Below, piece by piece: positions 8,590 to 16,806 of a stretch of 64,000 bases of DNA (the stretch's first letter is position 1; each line of letters begins with the position of its first letter). Under the pieces are notes generated by a model. It saw only the letters and a program-made list of their open reading frames with translations, was not told where the DNA came from and made no database searches. Where the stretch lies: the NCBI GenBank assembly GCA_019720755.1, contig CP081303.1:1178001-1242000 (forward strand), in the 5' to 3' direction. This DNA is from Prolixibacteraceae bacterium. Its GTDB lineage: Bacteria; Bacteroidota; Bacteroidia; Bacteroidales; Prolixibacteraceae. The position numbers and the translations under genes are program-made.

Positions 8590-9009
8590 ATGATTTACGG
8601 AATTACATTGTTGTTATTAGGAGTGCTGGCGGCTCCATCATTAATTTTATCAAAGAAACCAAATGCACAAGAACTTTTGGATAAAATCACTCCTTATCAA
8701 GGATGGATTGGTTTGGTGTCGTGTGTTTGGGGTGTTTGGGGTATCATTCAGGCCGTATTAAGTATGAGTCTTTTGGGTTCTTATCCAATCTGGTGGGCAA
8801 GCTGGATGACAGGAAATGTCCTTGAAGCAGGATTGGGATTCTTATTAGGTTATGGAATGATCAGCCAGTTGGTTCTGTCTAAGAATGAAGCAGCCAAAGA
8901 GAAAGGGGCTAAATTGTTAGCCAAACTAACTCCAGTACAAGGAAAATTGGGATTATTCGCAATTGCTTTTGGAGCTTGGACTATCGTAGCATCTATTTTA
9001 TTTTCTTAA
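8590..9009 (+). CDS. Small membrane protein with an internal duplication
   Basis: 139 residues, about four hydrophobic segments. The N-half [14 protein letters not shown] followed by ...WGIIQAVL is repeated in the C-half as [14 protein letters not shown] then ...WTIVASIL. The paired motif is preceded both times by a hydrophobic helix ending VLSK/LSKK. The start ATG fits a hydrophobic first helix. It is flanked by a terminator about 170 nt downstream. No family recognised with confidence; function unknown. The repeats indicate an ancient tandem duplication of a two-helix unit. Confidence 0.8.
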   Translation: MIYGITLLLLGVLAAPSLILSKKPNAQELLDKITPYQGWIGLVSCVWGVWGIIQAVLSMSLLGSYPIWWASWMTGNVLEAGLGFLLGYGMISQLVLSKNEAAKEKGAKLLAKLTPVQGKLGLFAIAFGAWTIVASILFS

Positions 9010-9180
9010 TAGTAAGCAGTGGGTTTTGTTTTTAATTGCTACAGTTTAGATTGCTATAGATTCCCTGTTTGTAGTAGCCTGATTGTTTTCGATATGGAAC
9101 TTAGAGCCCTTACACAGTAATAATTTATTTTTATTAAAGTACATATACTGCGATACTGACATAGAATACTTTTCGATTTG

Positions 9181-9226
9181 AAGGTTACTGTTTTCCATAT
9201 GATGTTGGAGACAGTAACCTTTTTTA
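9181..9226 (+). terminator. Rho-independent terminator
   Basis: AAGGTTACTGT (9181-9191) pairs with ACAGTAACCTT (9211-9221), a perfect 11-bp stem with a 19-nt loop, followed by TTTT. It ends transcripts of the preceding membrane-protein gene. Confidence 0.85.
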
Positions 9227-9302
9227 TTATAGAGGGATGCTTTATCTTGATAGCGGGTTGATATTTACCTTTTGATTGGAAGAAATATGGTTTGAAAGGA
9301 TG

Positions 9303-9330
9303 TTTGTCGGGGATGTTTCATATATCTTTG
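9303..9330 (+). promoter_or_regulatory. Candidate promoter for the PH-domain gene
   Basis: TATCTTTG (9323-9330) matches the -7 consensus TAnnTTTG, and TTTG is at 9303-9306, spaced 16 nt. The spacing is shorter than the usual 19, so this is tentative. Confidence 0.4.
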
Positions 9331-9416
9331 TGTATATTTATGATAGACTTAAATCGTCTGTATTTTTCATCTTCTATATGATAGATGATTGGCTTAAAAG
9401 TAAATAAACATTTATT

Positions 9417-9794
9417 ATGGGACTATTTTCTACATTGTTGGGTACTGCCGATGAGATGGATCAGGATGATCTAATTGAGGAGTACCAAGAGCTTATGGCT
9501 TATCAAGAGGAGTTGGTTGCTGGTTATAGCTTCATCCGTGATACCATCATTTTTACTAATAAAAGGTTGTTGATTATCGATAAACAGGGGTTGACAGGGA
9601 AGAAAAAGGAGATGATGACAGTCGCTTATAAGGCTATTAGTCGTTTCTGTATTGAGACTTCTGGACACCTTGATTTTGATGGGGAGTTGCGTATTTGGAT
9701 TGGTAGTGAAAAAGAACCTAGTATTATTGAGGAATTTGATAGTAGTGTGAATCTAATTGATATGCAGCGCATTTTGGCTCGTTATGCTCTTTAG
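9417..9794 (+). CDS. Bacterial PH domain protein
   Basis: 125 residues. After a short N-terminus (MGLFSTLLG) it shows the bacterial PH pattern: EEYQELMAYQEELVAGYSF, RDTIIFTNKRLLIID, GLTGKKKEMMTVAY and YKAISRFCIET, then the C-terminal helix. The sequence IIFTNKRLLIID with KGLTGKK-type loop is characteristic of the bPH_1 family. No signal peptide, so likely cytosolic. Role of the family is not well defined. It stands alone before a convergent terminator. Confidence 0.85.
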   Translation: MGLFSTLLGTADEMDQDDLIEEYQELMAYQEELVAGYSFIRDTIIFTNKRLLIIDKQGLTGKKKEMMTVAYKAISRFCIETSGHLDFDGELRIWIGSEKEPSIIEEFDSSVNLIDMQRILARYAL

Positions 9795-9812
9795 ATTTTT
9801 AAGCTAATATGA

Positions 9813-9841
9813 CAAAAGCACCATGGGATGTGGTGCTTTTG
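9813..9841. terminator. Bidirectional terminator between convergent genes
   Basis: CAAAAGCACCA (9813-9823) pairs with TGGTGCTTTTG (9831-9841), perfect 11-bp stem with 7-nt loop. The stem supplies a T-rich 3' side in both directions. Confidence 0.75.
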
Positions 9842-9864
9842 TTGTGATATTTGTCGTGTGGATT

Positions 9865-11259
9865 TTATTTCCAACACTCTGTTTCGTTTTCAAGTCCTAC
9901 CTCTTTGGCTTTAAAGACAGGGTCTTTGCCTTCGGCACGCTGTTGGGTATAGTTCTTCAGAACCTTTACTGCAATAGGTGCAAGTTGAATGATGGCATAT
10001 AGGTTTAGTAGTGCCATGAACACCATAAAAATATCTGCAAGGTTCCATACCAAACTAGAGCTAGCTAGTGCTCCAAAGATTACCATCCCTAATACTAAAA
10101 GGCGATAGAGTTGTAGGTATTTTTTCTTCTCTGAAATAAATTTGATGTTGGACTCTCCGTAGTAGTAGTTTCCGATAATAGAGCTGAAAGCAAATAGGAA
10201 TATACATACAGAGATAAAGGTCCCTCCCCAAGGGCCTATCATCTTAATCATGGCCTCTTGTGTGAGTTGTATCCCATTGTTACTACTGGTGGTGTAGGTG
10301 TCTGAAATCAATATCATAAAGGCTGTGGCACTACAGATGACGATGGTGTCGGTGAATACTCCCAAGGCTTGGATTAATCCTTGTTTGGCTGGATGGCTTA
10401 CTGTGGCTGCTGCAGCAGCATTTGGTGCCGATCCCATACCCGCCTCATTAGAGAATAGTCCACGTTTGATTCCTTGTGTTACTGCTGCTCCTAATGCGCC
10501 TGCTGCTGCTTGATGTATTCCAAATGCTCCTTCGAAGATGATTTTGAAGATATTTGGTATCAGAGAGAGGTTGGTCAGAATGATGTATAGGACTACTAAG
10601 ATGTAGGAGATGGCCATGACTGGAACGATGGCATTGGTTGCTTTTGCAATTCGTTTTACTCCTCCAAAGATGATGACTGCTGTTAGTACCACCAAGATGA
10701 TTCCTATTAGTAATGGGTTGGTATCAAATGATTGGTGAAATGCTGCCGAGATGGTATCAGACTGTACTGCATTGAATACAAAACCGTAGCATACAGTGAT
10801 AAGGAAGGCAAAGGCGATACCTAAATTTCTGTTTTTTAGAGCATATTGCATATAGTATGCTGGTCCTCCTTTGAATGCTCCCGACTCTTTGTCTTTCACT
10901 TTGTAGACCTGAGCGAGGGTACTCTCTATGAAGGCAGATGCCGATCCGAGTAGTGCAATAAGCCACATCCAGAATACGGCTCCTGGACCACCTGCTGCTA
11001 CAGCCAATGCTACTCCAGCTAGGTTTCCTGTTCCAACACGACTGGCAAGGCTAATGGTGAATGCTTGAAATGATGATATTCCCCCTTTTTCTTTGTTTCC
11101 TTCAGTAAGAAGTTTGAACATTTCACGGAAATTAGTGAATTGTACAAATCGTGTTTTGAAGGAGAAGTAGAGTCCTGCAAAAAGAAGTACAGGGATTAAT
11201 AGGTACAAGGTAATAAAGCCATCAAATTGGCTAATAAACGTCTCTATCGTATCTAACAT
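9865..11259 (-). CDS. Alanine/glycine:sodium symporter (AGCS family)
   Basis: 464 residues, about 11 transmembrane segments. The AGCS hallmark follows the first helices: GNLAGVALAVAAGGPGAVFWMW. There is an N-terminal segment FAGLYFSFKTRFVQFTNF and a conserved loop AFKGGPAYYMQY. The later part has RGLFSNEAGMGSAPNAAAAA, also typical. It would import alanine or glycine with Na+ across the inner membrane. Start is ATG with a hydrophobic first helix at about residue 15-35. No operon partner is apparent. It is transcribed toward the PH-domain gene and shares the convergent terminator. Confidence 0.95.
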   Translation of the reverse strand: MLDTIETFISQFDGFITLYLLIPVLLFAGLYFSFKTRFVQFTNFREMFKLLTEGNKEKGGISSFQAFTISLASRVGTGNLAGVALAVAAGGPGAVFWMWLIALLGSASAFIESTLAQVYKVKDKESGAFKGGPAYYMQYALKNRNLGIAFAFLITVCYGFVFNAVQSDTISAAFHQSFDTNPLLIGIILVVLTAVIIFGGVKRIAKATNAIVPVMAISYILVVLYIILTNLSLIPNIFKIIFEGAFGIHQAAAGALGAAVTQGIKRGLFSNEAGMGSAPNAAAAATVSHPAKQGLIQALGVFTDTIVICSATAFMILISDTYTTSSNNGIQLTQEAMIKMIGPWGGTFISVCIFLFAFSSIIGNYYYGESNIKFISEKKKYLQLYRLLVLGMVIFGALASSSLVWNLADIFMVFMALLNLYAIIQLAPIAVKVLKNYTQQRAEGKDPVFKAKEVGLENETECWK

Positions 11260-12106
11260 ATAGTGTATAAATTAATAAATGTTGCTTAATCTTCTTCTAT
11301 TCCCAACTAACAAATATATAAAATGATGGGAATATTGTAGTTGTGTTTTAAGGAGAGAGTGGAATATTGGATGTTGTTTGTAAGGAAATAATGAGTAATC
11401 GTATGAAATTGTTAATAATGGATATATAGGTCTTTATGTTGTTAAATAGTTTATATATAGCGTCTTGTGTTTGTTTTGTTTTTGATGAGGATTGTTTTCT
11501 GTTGTCCTTATTAAATTGTATCTAAAAAAAAGTTATTTTTATTCTTTTCCTCTTGTTAATAGTGGTTTATCACGTGTTGTTTTAAGAAACTTGTATATAG
11601 GTAGGAGTATATTTACAAGTTTATTTGTGGTTCGAGTATAACTCAGGATCTCTCTATTTATATACGATTGTTTGTATTTTAATGTTGTGTTTGCTTTTTC
11701 CTTTTGAGGTCCCTATTTTTTTCTGCTTGAGAATTATTCTACCTGTCTTTATGAAGATGCTCTGTCTTTACCGAAAATGAAAGGAGATGTTTAAATGTTT
11801 CAGTTTTCTATTTAATAGGAATATTATTGTTGAATAGGTTTAACTGGGATAAGCAATGAGGCTATTACAGAACAAGGTCTCTTTAAGTGAAGTTTGTAAA
11901 GCGTATTGCTTTGGTTCTTTTTATAAATTATTGTAAATTTAGATATGTTTGCATATAATTGTTTTGGGCTTTTGGATTGTGTCGTCCATGACAAGCTATT
12001 GGGGTATTGAAATCACATTTGATTGAGAGATCATTAATTTTCATGCTTTGATGGTCCTTTCTTCTAGAGCCCGTTATTACAAAATGTTTGAGTTAAATAT
12101 ATTATT
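11260..12106. other. AT-rich intergenic stretch without gene
   Basis: About 850 nt between divergent genes. No convincing coding sequence was seen on either strand. A -7-like TATGTTTG lies at 11944-11951 on the plus strand without a matching -33. Confidence 0.5.
11311..11318 (-). promoter_or_regulatory. -7-like element for the symporter gene
   Basis: On the minus strand it reads TATATTTG, matching TAnnTTTG, about 52 nt upstream of the start codon. I found no clear -33 TTG at standard spacing. Confidence 0.4.
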
Positions 12107-12448
12107 ATGAAGATAAAATTAAACAATTTAGGAGGGATTGTTCTGCTACTATCCCTTATTGTAGGAATCCTAATAAATGATGGGAGTTTTGTAAATAATT
12201 TATTGATGCCTTTTGGAATGTCTGTAGGGTTTTCATTGGTTGTCTTGGGATGGAATCAAGACTATAAAATTTCGAAGATAAACTTAGTTGTTCTTTGTGT
12301 CAGTCTGTCGCTATTCCTTGGCATACGTCTCTTTTCCTATGAAATAGGAAGTAGATATATTGCCCAAATGATAACTATTGTCTATATGATATATCTAGTC
12401 ATTCATACTTCAATACTTTATTTTACAAGGAAACCTGTAGAGCAATAA
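12107..12448 (+). CDS. Small membrane protein of unknown function (113 aa)
   Basis: Three to four transmembrane segments: IVLLLSLIVGILI (about 10-23), a Met/Phe-rich segment around residue 33-48, NLVVLCVSLSLFLGIRLF (about 60-76) and AQMITIVYMIYLVIHTSIL (86-104), with a charged C-terminus (FTRKPVEQ). No known family recognised. It lies downstream of a long gene-free stretch and convergent with the TauE-family gene, with 33 nt between stops and no clear terminator. Confidence 0.65.
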   Translation: MKIKLNNLGGIVLLLSLIVGILINDGSFVNNLLMPFGMSVGFSLVVLGWNQDYKISKINLVVLCVSLSLFLGIRLFSYEIGSRYIAQMITIVYMIYLVIHTSILYFTRKPVEQ

Positions 12449-12481
12449 GTGTGTGTGTCATGGTTTCGATTGCGGTTGTCT

Positions 12482-13258
12482 TTAAAGAAATAGCATAATG
12501 GCCGATAGAAAAGTGATTGCTAAAATGAATGTTCTGTAAACTTTCTCTGGGATGAGCTGTATAATAAATTTTCCAACAAAGGCTCCTAAGAGTAGGAATG
12601 GTAACAGGACAAAGTTTAGCTGTAAAGTTTTCCACGAAAGGGTATGCCAATAGTATACGTGTAATGGAATTTTTAGTGTATTTAATGTGAGATAGAAACA
12701 AGCACCTGTAAATACAAAGGTCTTTTTGGGTAGTTTTAAAGTGATCAAATAGAGGTTGAATATCGGTCCCGCTGCGTTGCCTATCATGGTGGCAAAACCA
12801 CCTGAGAGTCCTACTGCATAAGAGAATAGTCCTTTCCCTAATTCTAGCTTGTTGTTGGGATGCAACTCTTTCCATACCACAAGGGATAAGCATACCAATA
12901 CTGCTATTCCCATGGTGTATTTAAATTGAATATCGTTGATCTGGTTCCCGAATATTGCTGCTAACATAATACCTGCTATTGCCCAAGGGAAGAAGTTCTT
13001 GATATGTTGCCAAGGGACTTTTTGGCGATAGGAGATAATGGCAAATAGGTCGCCAAAGATAAGAAAAGGCATCAGTATTCCAACCGAAGCCTTGGCTCCA
13101 TATAGAAAAGCGAGTATGGGGATGGTGACCATCGCAAAACCTTTAAGTCCGCTTTTGCTTAGTCCAGTGATAAAGGCACAAAGGGCTGTTAAGGCCCAGA
13201 CGCTCCAAGATGTTTGTAGTGGGTTAATGATATGTTCCATTGGAATGCAAAAGAACAT
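12482..13258 (-). CDS. TauE/SafE family sulfite/anion permease
   Basis: 258 residues, seven to eight transmembrane segments. Typical TauE/SafE features are visible: LCAFITGLSKSGLKGFAMVTIPILA (first repeat), AGIMLAAIFGN, LSGGFATMIGNAAGPIFNLYLI (second repeat, G..S.G.G...AGP). The family exports or imports small organosulfur or other anions; the substrate cannot be told. Start chosen as ATG 13258; a second ATG lies six codons in (MEHIINPL). It follows the phosphoglycerol transferase gene but is separated from it by a terminator, so it is probably its own unit. Confidence 0.9.
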   Translation of the reverse strand: MFFCIPMEHIINPLQTSWSVWALTALCAFITGLSKSGLKGFAMVTIPILAFLYGAKASVGILMPFLIFGDLFAIISYRQKVPWQHIKNFFPWAIAGIMLAAIFGNQINDIQFKYTMGIAVLVCLSLVVWKELHPNNKLELGKGLFSYAVGLSGGFATMIGNAAGPIFNLYLITLKLPKKTFVFTGACFYLTLNTLKIPLHVYYWHTLSWKTLQLNFVLLPFLLLGAFVGKFIIQLIPEKVYRTFILAITFLSAIMLFL

Positions 13259-13273
13259 AAATTATTGACTACT

Positions 13274-13313
13274 ACAAAAAAATAGGTTCTAATTTGTGAT
13301 CATTAGAACCTAT
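13274..13313 (-). terminator. Terminator of the LtaS-like gene
   Basis: ATAGGTTCTAAT (13282-13293) and ATTAGAACCTAT (13302-13313) form a perfect 12-bp stem with an 8-nt loop. On the minus strand the second arm runs into a T-run (plus-strand A's at 13276-13282). It ends the transcript of the gene at 13344-15296. Confidence 0.85.
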
Positions 13314-13343
13314 TCGGTATTTCGTTTTTTCTTTTAAGAAAGA

Positions 13344-15296
13344 CTATAAATCTTGTTTCTTCAGTGTGTATAGTCGATTAGAATAGAGATACCATGGTAG
13401 AAGTGAATAGGCAAGGCCATCTCTCTCCATCTCTTTATTCGAGTCGATTAGTATAAGCTCCCCTTCTTTGTAGCTGTATGTCTTGGCAGGAAGATTTGGT
13501 TGGTGTATTACCACTTTGTCTCCTACGCGATATGCGTGGTTCTGTCCATACTGCATGATTGCTCGACCTTTATCTTCTGGTAGCGTGGTTAGATCGTTTC
13601 CAATCATTGGATTGTTGTTCTCTACCCCTGCTAGAGACAATATAGTAGGTGCAATATCTATCTGACTTGCTAAAGTGTTTATCCTTTGTGCAGGTACATT
13701 TGGTCCTATGAAAAGAGCAGGAATATGAAATTTATTTACTGGCACAATGGCATCTCCATAGGTTCGAGTGTTATGGTCTGCAATGACTACAAAAATGGTG
13801 TTTTTATAATACTCTTCTTTTTTTGCTAATTCGAACAGTTTGCCTATCGCATAATCGGCATATTTCATGGCATTGTGTACTGTCGCAGGGTTTCCTTTGT
13901 CGTAAAGTTCAATACTTTCGCTTGGATACTCAAATGGTGCATGGTTAGAGGTGCTAAGCATCAATGCAAAGAATGGTTTGTCGCCTTTCGATTTGAATAC
14001 TTCGTTTGCTTTGACTACCAAGTCCTCGTCGCAGACGCCCCAAGTACCTTTGAATTTAGGATTCTTGAATGAATCTTCATCATAGACATTTTGAATACCG
14101 TTGCCTTTGAAGAAAGTTTTCATGTCGTCGAAATTGCTCATTCCTCCATAGACAAAGTTCGTATCGTAGCCTAAACTTTCAAGAAGTGCCGCGATGGTAA
14201 AGAAATTGTTTCTAGACTTTCCTAACTTTACGACACTACGACCAGGTGTTGGTAAAAAACCAGCAACGGTACCTTCGATACCTCTAACTGTTCGTGTTCC
14301 TGTCGAATATAGGTTGGTTAGAAGAGTTCCTTCTTTGCTTAATCTGTCGATATTGGGAGTCAATGGCAATCCACCCAAACATCCTACATATTCAGCACCA
14401 AGACTCTCTTGAAGAAAGATGACGATGTTTTGAGGTTTTTGGCTCTTGGTTGTAGGTTGTTGCTTATGGAAGAATGGAATTTTGCTATTTATATTCTTGT
14501 CCCACTTTGCTTGACTTGTTTTTTCTATGCGCTGTACGATCTCTGAGAATTCCATCTTACCATATTTGCGTGATGGATCTTTTTCGTCTTTCATCTTAAG
14601 GCAAGCACAAAAAACAGAGAAGGTAGAGTTTAAACTTAACTCGTTGGCCATTTTACTGACATTACTAAAATATGCCGTACTAATATTGGCTGGACGTGGT
14701 GAGAAGCTTGATCGTGCTCCCATAAATACCAATCCTCCTACCAAAGGAAATGCAATAATACTATTTCTACACGTAAAAGGTTCGTAGTTGTTGATTACTC
14801 TACTAAAAAGTTTATATGATAGGATAGCCACTGCGGAGGTGATGATCACGGTAAGGGTAACACTTATAGGATTGTTCCCTATAACTGTTTGTGAAACTTC
14901 CTTCATGTGGTCTAGGTACTCGATGAAAATTCTGTCGGGACGAAGATCGTATTGCTCTATAAATGCATAAGTAGCTAACTCCATCATCGTTACAATGGTG
15001 ATAAAGAATGCTAGATAGGTGTTCCAAATGACTTTGGTCGTTAATATCCAACGTTTTGGAATACATAGAAAGATCAATGTAGGAAGTATGGAGAAGTAAC
15101 ATATAGGTATTAGATCGATTCTTAGACCTAAGATAAGGATCTTCCATAATTGTGGTTCCATGACGATTCGGTCCCAATAGATTCCCATATATGCAAGGCG
15201 AAAGATGGTGGTGATCGCTAATGCAAGGAGAGCCATGGTTAGAATGGGAGCCAAGGACTTTGTCTTTAAGATTGATTTTTCAATACGTGTTAACAT
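13344..15296 (-). CDS. LtaS-like phosphoglycerol transferase / sulfatase-fold membrane protein
   Basis: 650 residues. Five N-terminal transmembrane segments (about residues 17-38, 53-78, 88-105, 145-162, 180-195) precede an extracytoplasmic alkaline-phosphatase-superfamily domain (about 285-640). Metal site E297 is in FLQESLG, and Thr336 in GTRTVRGIE fills the position of the LtaS nucleophile. Later motifs include DHNTRT and FHIPALFIGP. The family transfers glycerophosphate or phosphoethanolamine groups to lipids or glycans at the outer leaflet of the inner membrane. In a Gram-negative the acceptor is unknown. The gene ends before a strong terminator and is probably monocistronic. Confidence 0.9.
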   Translation of the reverse strand: MLTRIEKSILKTKSLAPILTMALLALAITTIFRLAYMGIYWDRIVMEPQLWKILILGLRIDLIPICYFSILPTLIFLCIPKRWILTTKVIWNTYLAFFITIVTMMELATYAFIEQYDLRPDRIFIEYLDHMKEVSQTVIGNNPISVTLTVIITSAVAILSYKLFSRVINNYEPFTCRNSIIAFPLVGGLVFMGARSSFSPRPANISTAYFSNVSKMANELSLNSTFSVFCACLKMKDEKDPSRKYGKMEFSEIVQRIEKTSQAKWDKNINSKIPFFHKQQPTTKSQKPQNIVIFLQESLGAEYVGCLGGLPLTPNIDRLSKEGTLLTNLYSTGTRTVRGIEGTVAGFLPTPGRSVVKLGKSRNNFFTIAALLESLGYDTNFVYGGMSNFDDMKTFFKGNGIQNVYDEDSFKNPKFKGTWGVCDEDLVVKANEVFKSKGDKPFFALMLSTSNHAPFEYPSESIELYDKGNPATVHNAMKYADYAIGKLFELAKKEEYYKNTIFVVIADHNTRTYGDAIVPVNKFHIPALFIGPNVPAQRINTLASQIDIAPTILSLAGVENNNPMIGNDLTTLPEDKGRAIMQYGQNHAYRVGDKVVIHQPNLPAKTYSYKEGELILIDSNKEMERDGLAYSLLPWYLYSNRLYTLKKQDL

Positions 15297-15418
15297 ATAT
15301 CTGCTTATTTGTTAATTTCTGTCTGTAAATATCTTGATTATTATTGAATTTTATATCGTACTATTTAATAATTGTATCAAGCATAAATGTTAAAGTTACT
15401 GATTTAAGTTATGTTTTT

Positions 15419-15440
15419 ATATTGACCAGTTGGTCAATAT
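15419..15440. promoter_or_regulatory. TetR-type operator palindrome O1
   Basis: ATATTGACCA (15419-15428) and TGGTCAATAT (15431-15440) are perfect inverted arms separated by GT. It covers the putative -33 TTG (15430-15432) of the promoter before the TetR gene, so binding would block RNA polymerase. Confidence 0.8.
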
Positions 15441-15459
15441 AAAAAAAATAGTACTTTTG
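15430..15459 (+). promoter_or_regulatory. Promoter of the TetR-ABC operon
   Basis: TTG (15430-15432), 19 nt, then TACTTTTG (15452-15459), an exact TTG-N19-TAnnTTTG. The predicted start is near 15466, and the ATG follows at 15488. Confidence 0.75.
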
Positions 15460-15478
15460 ACTGAATGTTTGGTCAAAA
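15455..15478. promoter_or_regulatory. Second, imperfect operator O2
   Basis: TTTTGAC (15455-15461) and GGTCAAAA (15471-15478) repeat the TTGAC/GGTCAA half-sites of O1 with a 9-nt centre. It overlaps the -7 element and the likely start site. Confidence 0.6.
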
Positions 15479-15487
15479 TATAATTGT

Positions 15488-16072
15488 ATGCCGAGAACAG
15501 AAGAACAAAATGAAAAGATAAAAAATGAAAGAAAACAGCAGATCCTAAATGCCGCGATGCTGTTGTTCTCAAAACAGAATCCTGCGGAAGTCTCGATTGC
15601 TAAAATTGCAAAAGAGGCAGGTGTTTCAAAAGGATTGATGTACTCGTATTACGAGAGTAAAGAACATCTTCAAAAAGAGATTGTATTTCAATGTATGGAT
15701 GAGATCATGTCTATTTTTCAAATGGATAAAGGGGCTTTTGTCGATGCCCAAGACTTTAGAGAGAGGATAGATCGTCTATTCGATCATGTGCAGAATAATA
15801 TAACCACTTGGAGTATTTATACGCAATTGCTTATGCAACCTTCAATGAAGGAAGTTTTTATGAGTCCTAAAGTGTTGGAAATGATGGAGGATTATCAACG
15901 ACAGCTATACCAATATATGACTAATCAAGGTTTTGAAGATCCAGAGAAAGAGATTGTTATTATGGGGGCCTTGATTGATGGAATCAGTGTTCAGTATGTT
16001 TCGGCACCAGAGTTTATAGATTTAAATGTTGTAAGAAACCATATAAAAGATGTTTATGGAAAAGAAAATTAG
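15488..16072 (+). CDS. TetR-family repressor
   Basis: 194 residues. The N-terminal HTH occupies about residues 15-65: RKQQILNAAMLLFSKQNPAEVSI, then KIAKEAGVSKGLMYSYYESKEHL, the usual TetR/AcrR order. The C-terminal helical domain (66-194) would bind a ligand; no ligand is identifiable. Its 3' end overlaps the following LolA-like gene by 23 nt, making it the first gene of that operon. Two operator-like palindromes lie directly upstream, which fits autorepression of the whole operon. The ligand could be an envelope lipid or toxic compound, by analogy with other TetR-controlled exporters. Confidence 0.93.
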   Translation: MPRTEEQNEKIKNERKQQILNAAMLLFSKQNPAEVSIAKIAKEAGVSKGLMYSYYESKEHLQKEIVFQCMDEIMSIFQMDKGAFVDAQDFRERIDRLFDHVQNNITTWSIYTQLLMQPSMKEVFMSPKVLEMMEDYQRQLYQYMTNQGFEDPEKEIVIMGALIDGISVQYVSAPEFIDLNVVRNHIKDVYGKEN

Positions 16073-16805
16073 TGTCGTATTACTTTTGTGTCTCTTAGGA
16101 ACGGTAAATGTTTTTGGACAAGATGCAAAAGCAATAGTGAAACGATCTTATGATCTGATGAGAGGAGCTTCCAGCTATAATGAGGCTACGATGTCGATTG
16201 TAAGACCTAAGTATACTAGGGTCTTGAAATTTAAATCATGGGCTAAGGGGACTGATTACTCTTTGGTGTATGTGCTTTCGCCAGCCAAAGATAAGGGACA
16301 GGTTTCGTTGAAGAGAGAGAGTGAAATGTGGAACTGGATGCCATCAATACGTAGAATGATAAAGATACCACCAAGTATGATGAATCAATCATGGATGGGA
16401 TCGGATCTTACGAATGATGATATTGTGAAGGAGTCGTCTATTGTGGATGATTACGACCATAAGGTTCTTGGTGAGGTTGCATTCGAAGGAGAATCCTGTT
16501 ATAGGATTGAGCTTATACCTCATGAAGATGCCGCTGTGGTATGGGGAAAGATCATCTCTTTGATTAGTAAAGAGCATGGATATACGCTCCAAAATAAGTA
16601 TTACGATGAAGATGACGAGTTGGTCAATACGGAGACCATGTCGAAGGTGAAGAAGGTTGGTGACCGTACTATTCCTACATTTTATGAAGTGGTGCCTGCA
16701 GATAAGCCAGGTCATAAGACTACTATGAGCATGGATGTGATTCGTTTTGGTGTGAAGGTTCAAGATAGTTTCTTTAGTATTCAAAATGCCAAAAGAGTGA
16801 GGTAA
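16050..16805 (+). CDS. LolA-like outer-membrane lipoprotein-sorting protein
   Basis: 251 residues with a signal peptide (MFMEKKISVVLLLCLLGTVNVFGQ). The mature sequence shows the LolA-like beta barrel: SYNEATMSIVRPKYTRVLKFKSWAKG, KDKGQVSLKRESEMWNWMPS, MMNQSWMGSDLTNDDI and ESCYRIELIP, of the type often annotated 'outer membrane lipoprotein-sorting protein' next to MacB/LolE-type ABC genes. It would bind a lipid or lipidated substrate in the periplasm. It overlaps the TetR gene by 23 nt and stops two bases before the permease starts, indicating translational coupling. Confidence 0.9.
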   Translation: MFMEKKISVVLLLCLLGTVNVFGQDAKAIVKRSYDLMRGASSYNEATMSIVRPKYTRVLKFKSWAKGTDYSLVYVLSPAKDKGQVSLKRESEMWNWMPSIRRMIKIPPSMMNQSWMGSDLTNDDIVKESSIVDDYDHKVLGEVAFEGESCYRIELIPHEDAAVVWGKIISLISKEHGYTLQNKYYDEDDELVNTETMSKVKKVGDRTIPTFYEVVPADKPGHKTTMSMDVIRFGVKVQDSFFSIQNAKRVR

Positions 16806-16806
16806 T

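Larger units (their letters stand above)
9010..9416. other. Intergenic stretch with terminator and promoter
   Basis: No gene seen. It holds the terminator at 9181-9226 and a promoter-like site at 9303-9330. Confidence 0.6.

Noticed and set aside
12423-12893. 156-residue reading frame opposite the TauE-family start of the small membrane protein
   Set aside because: A different frame of the TauE/SafE gene on the same strand; the TauE frame has the family motifs and length.
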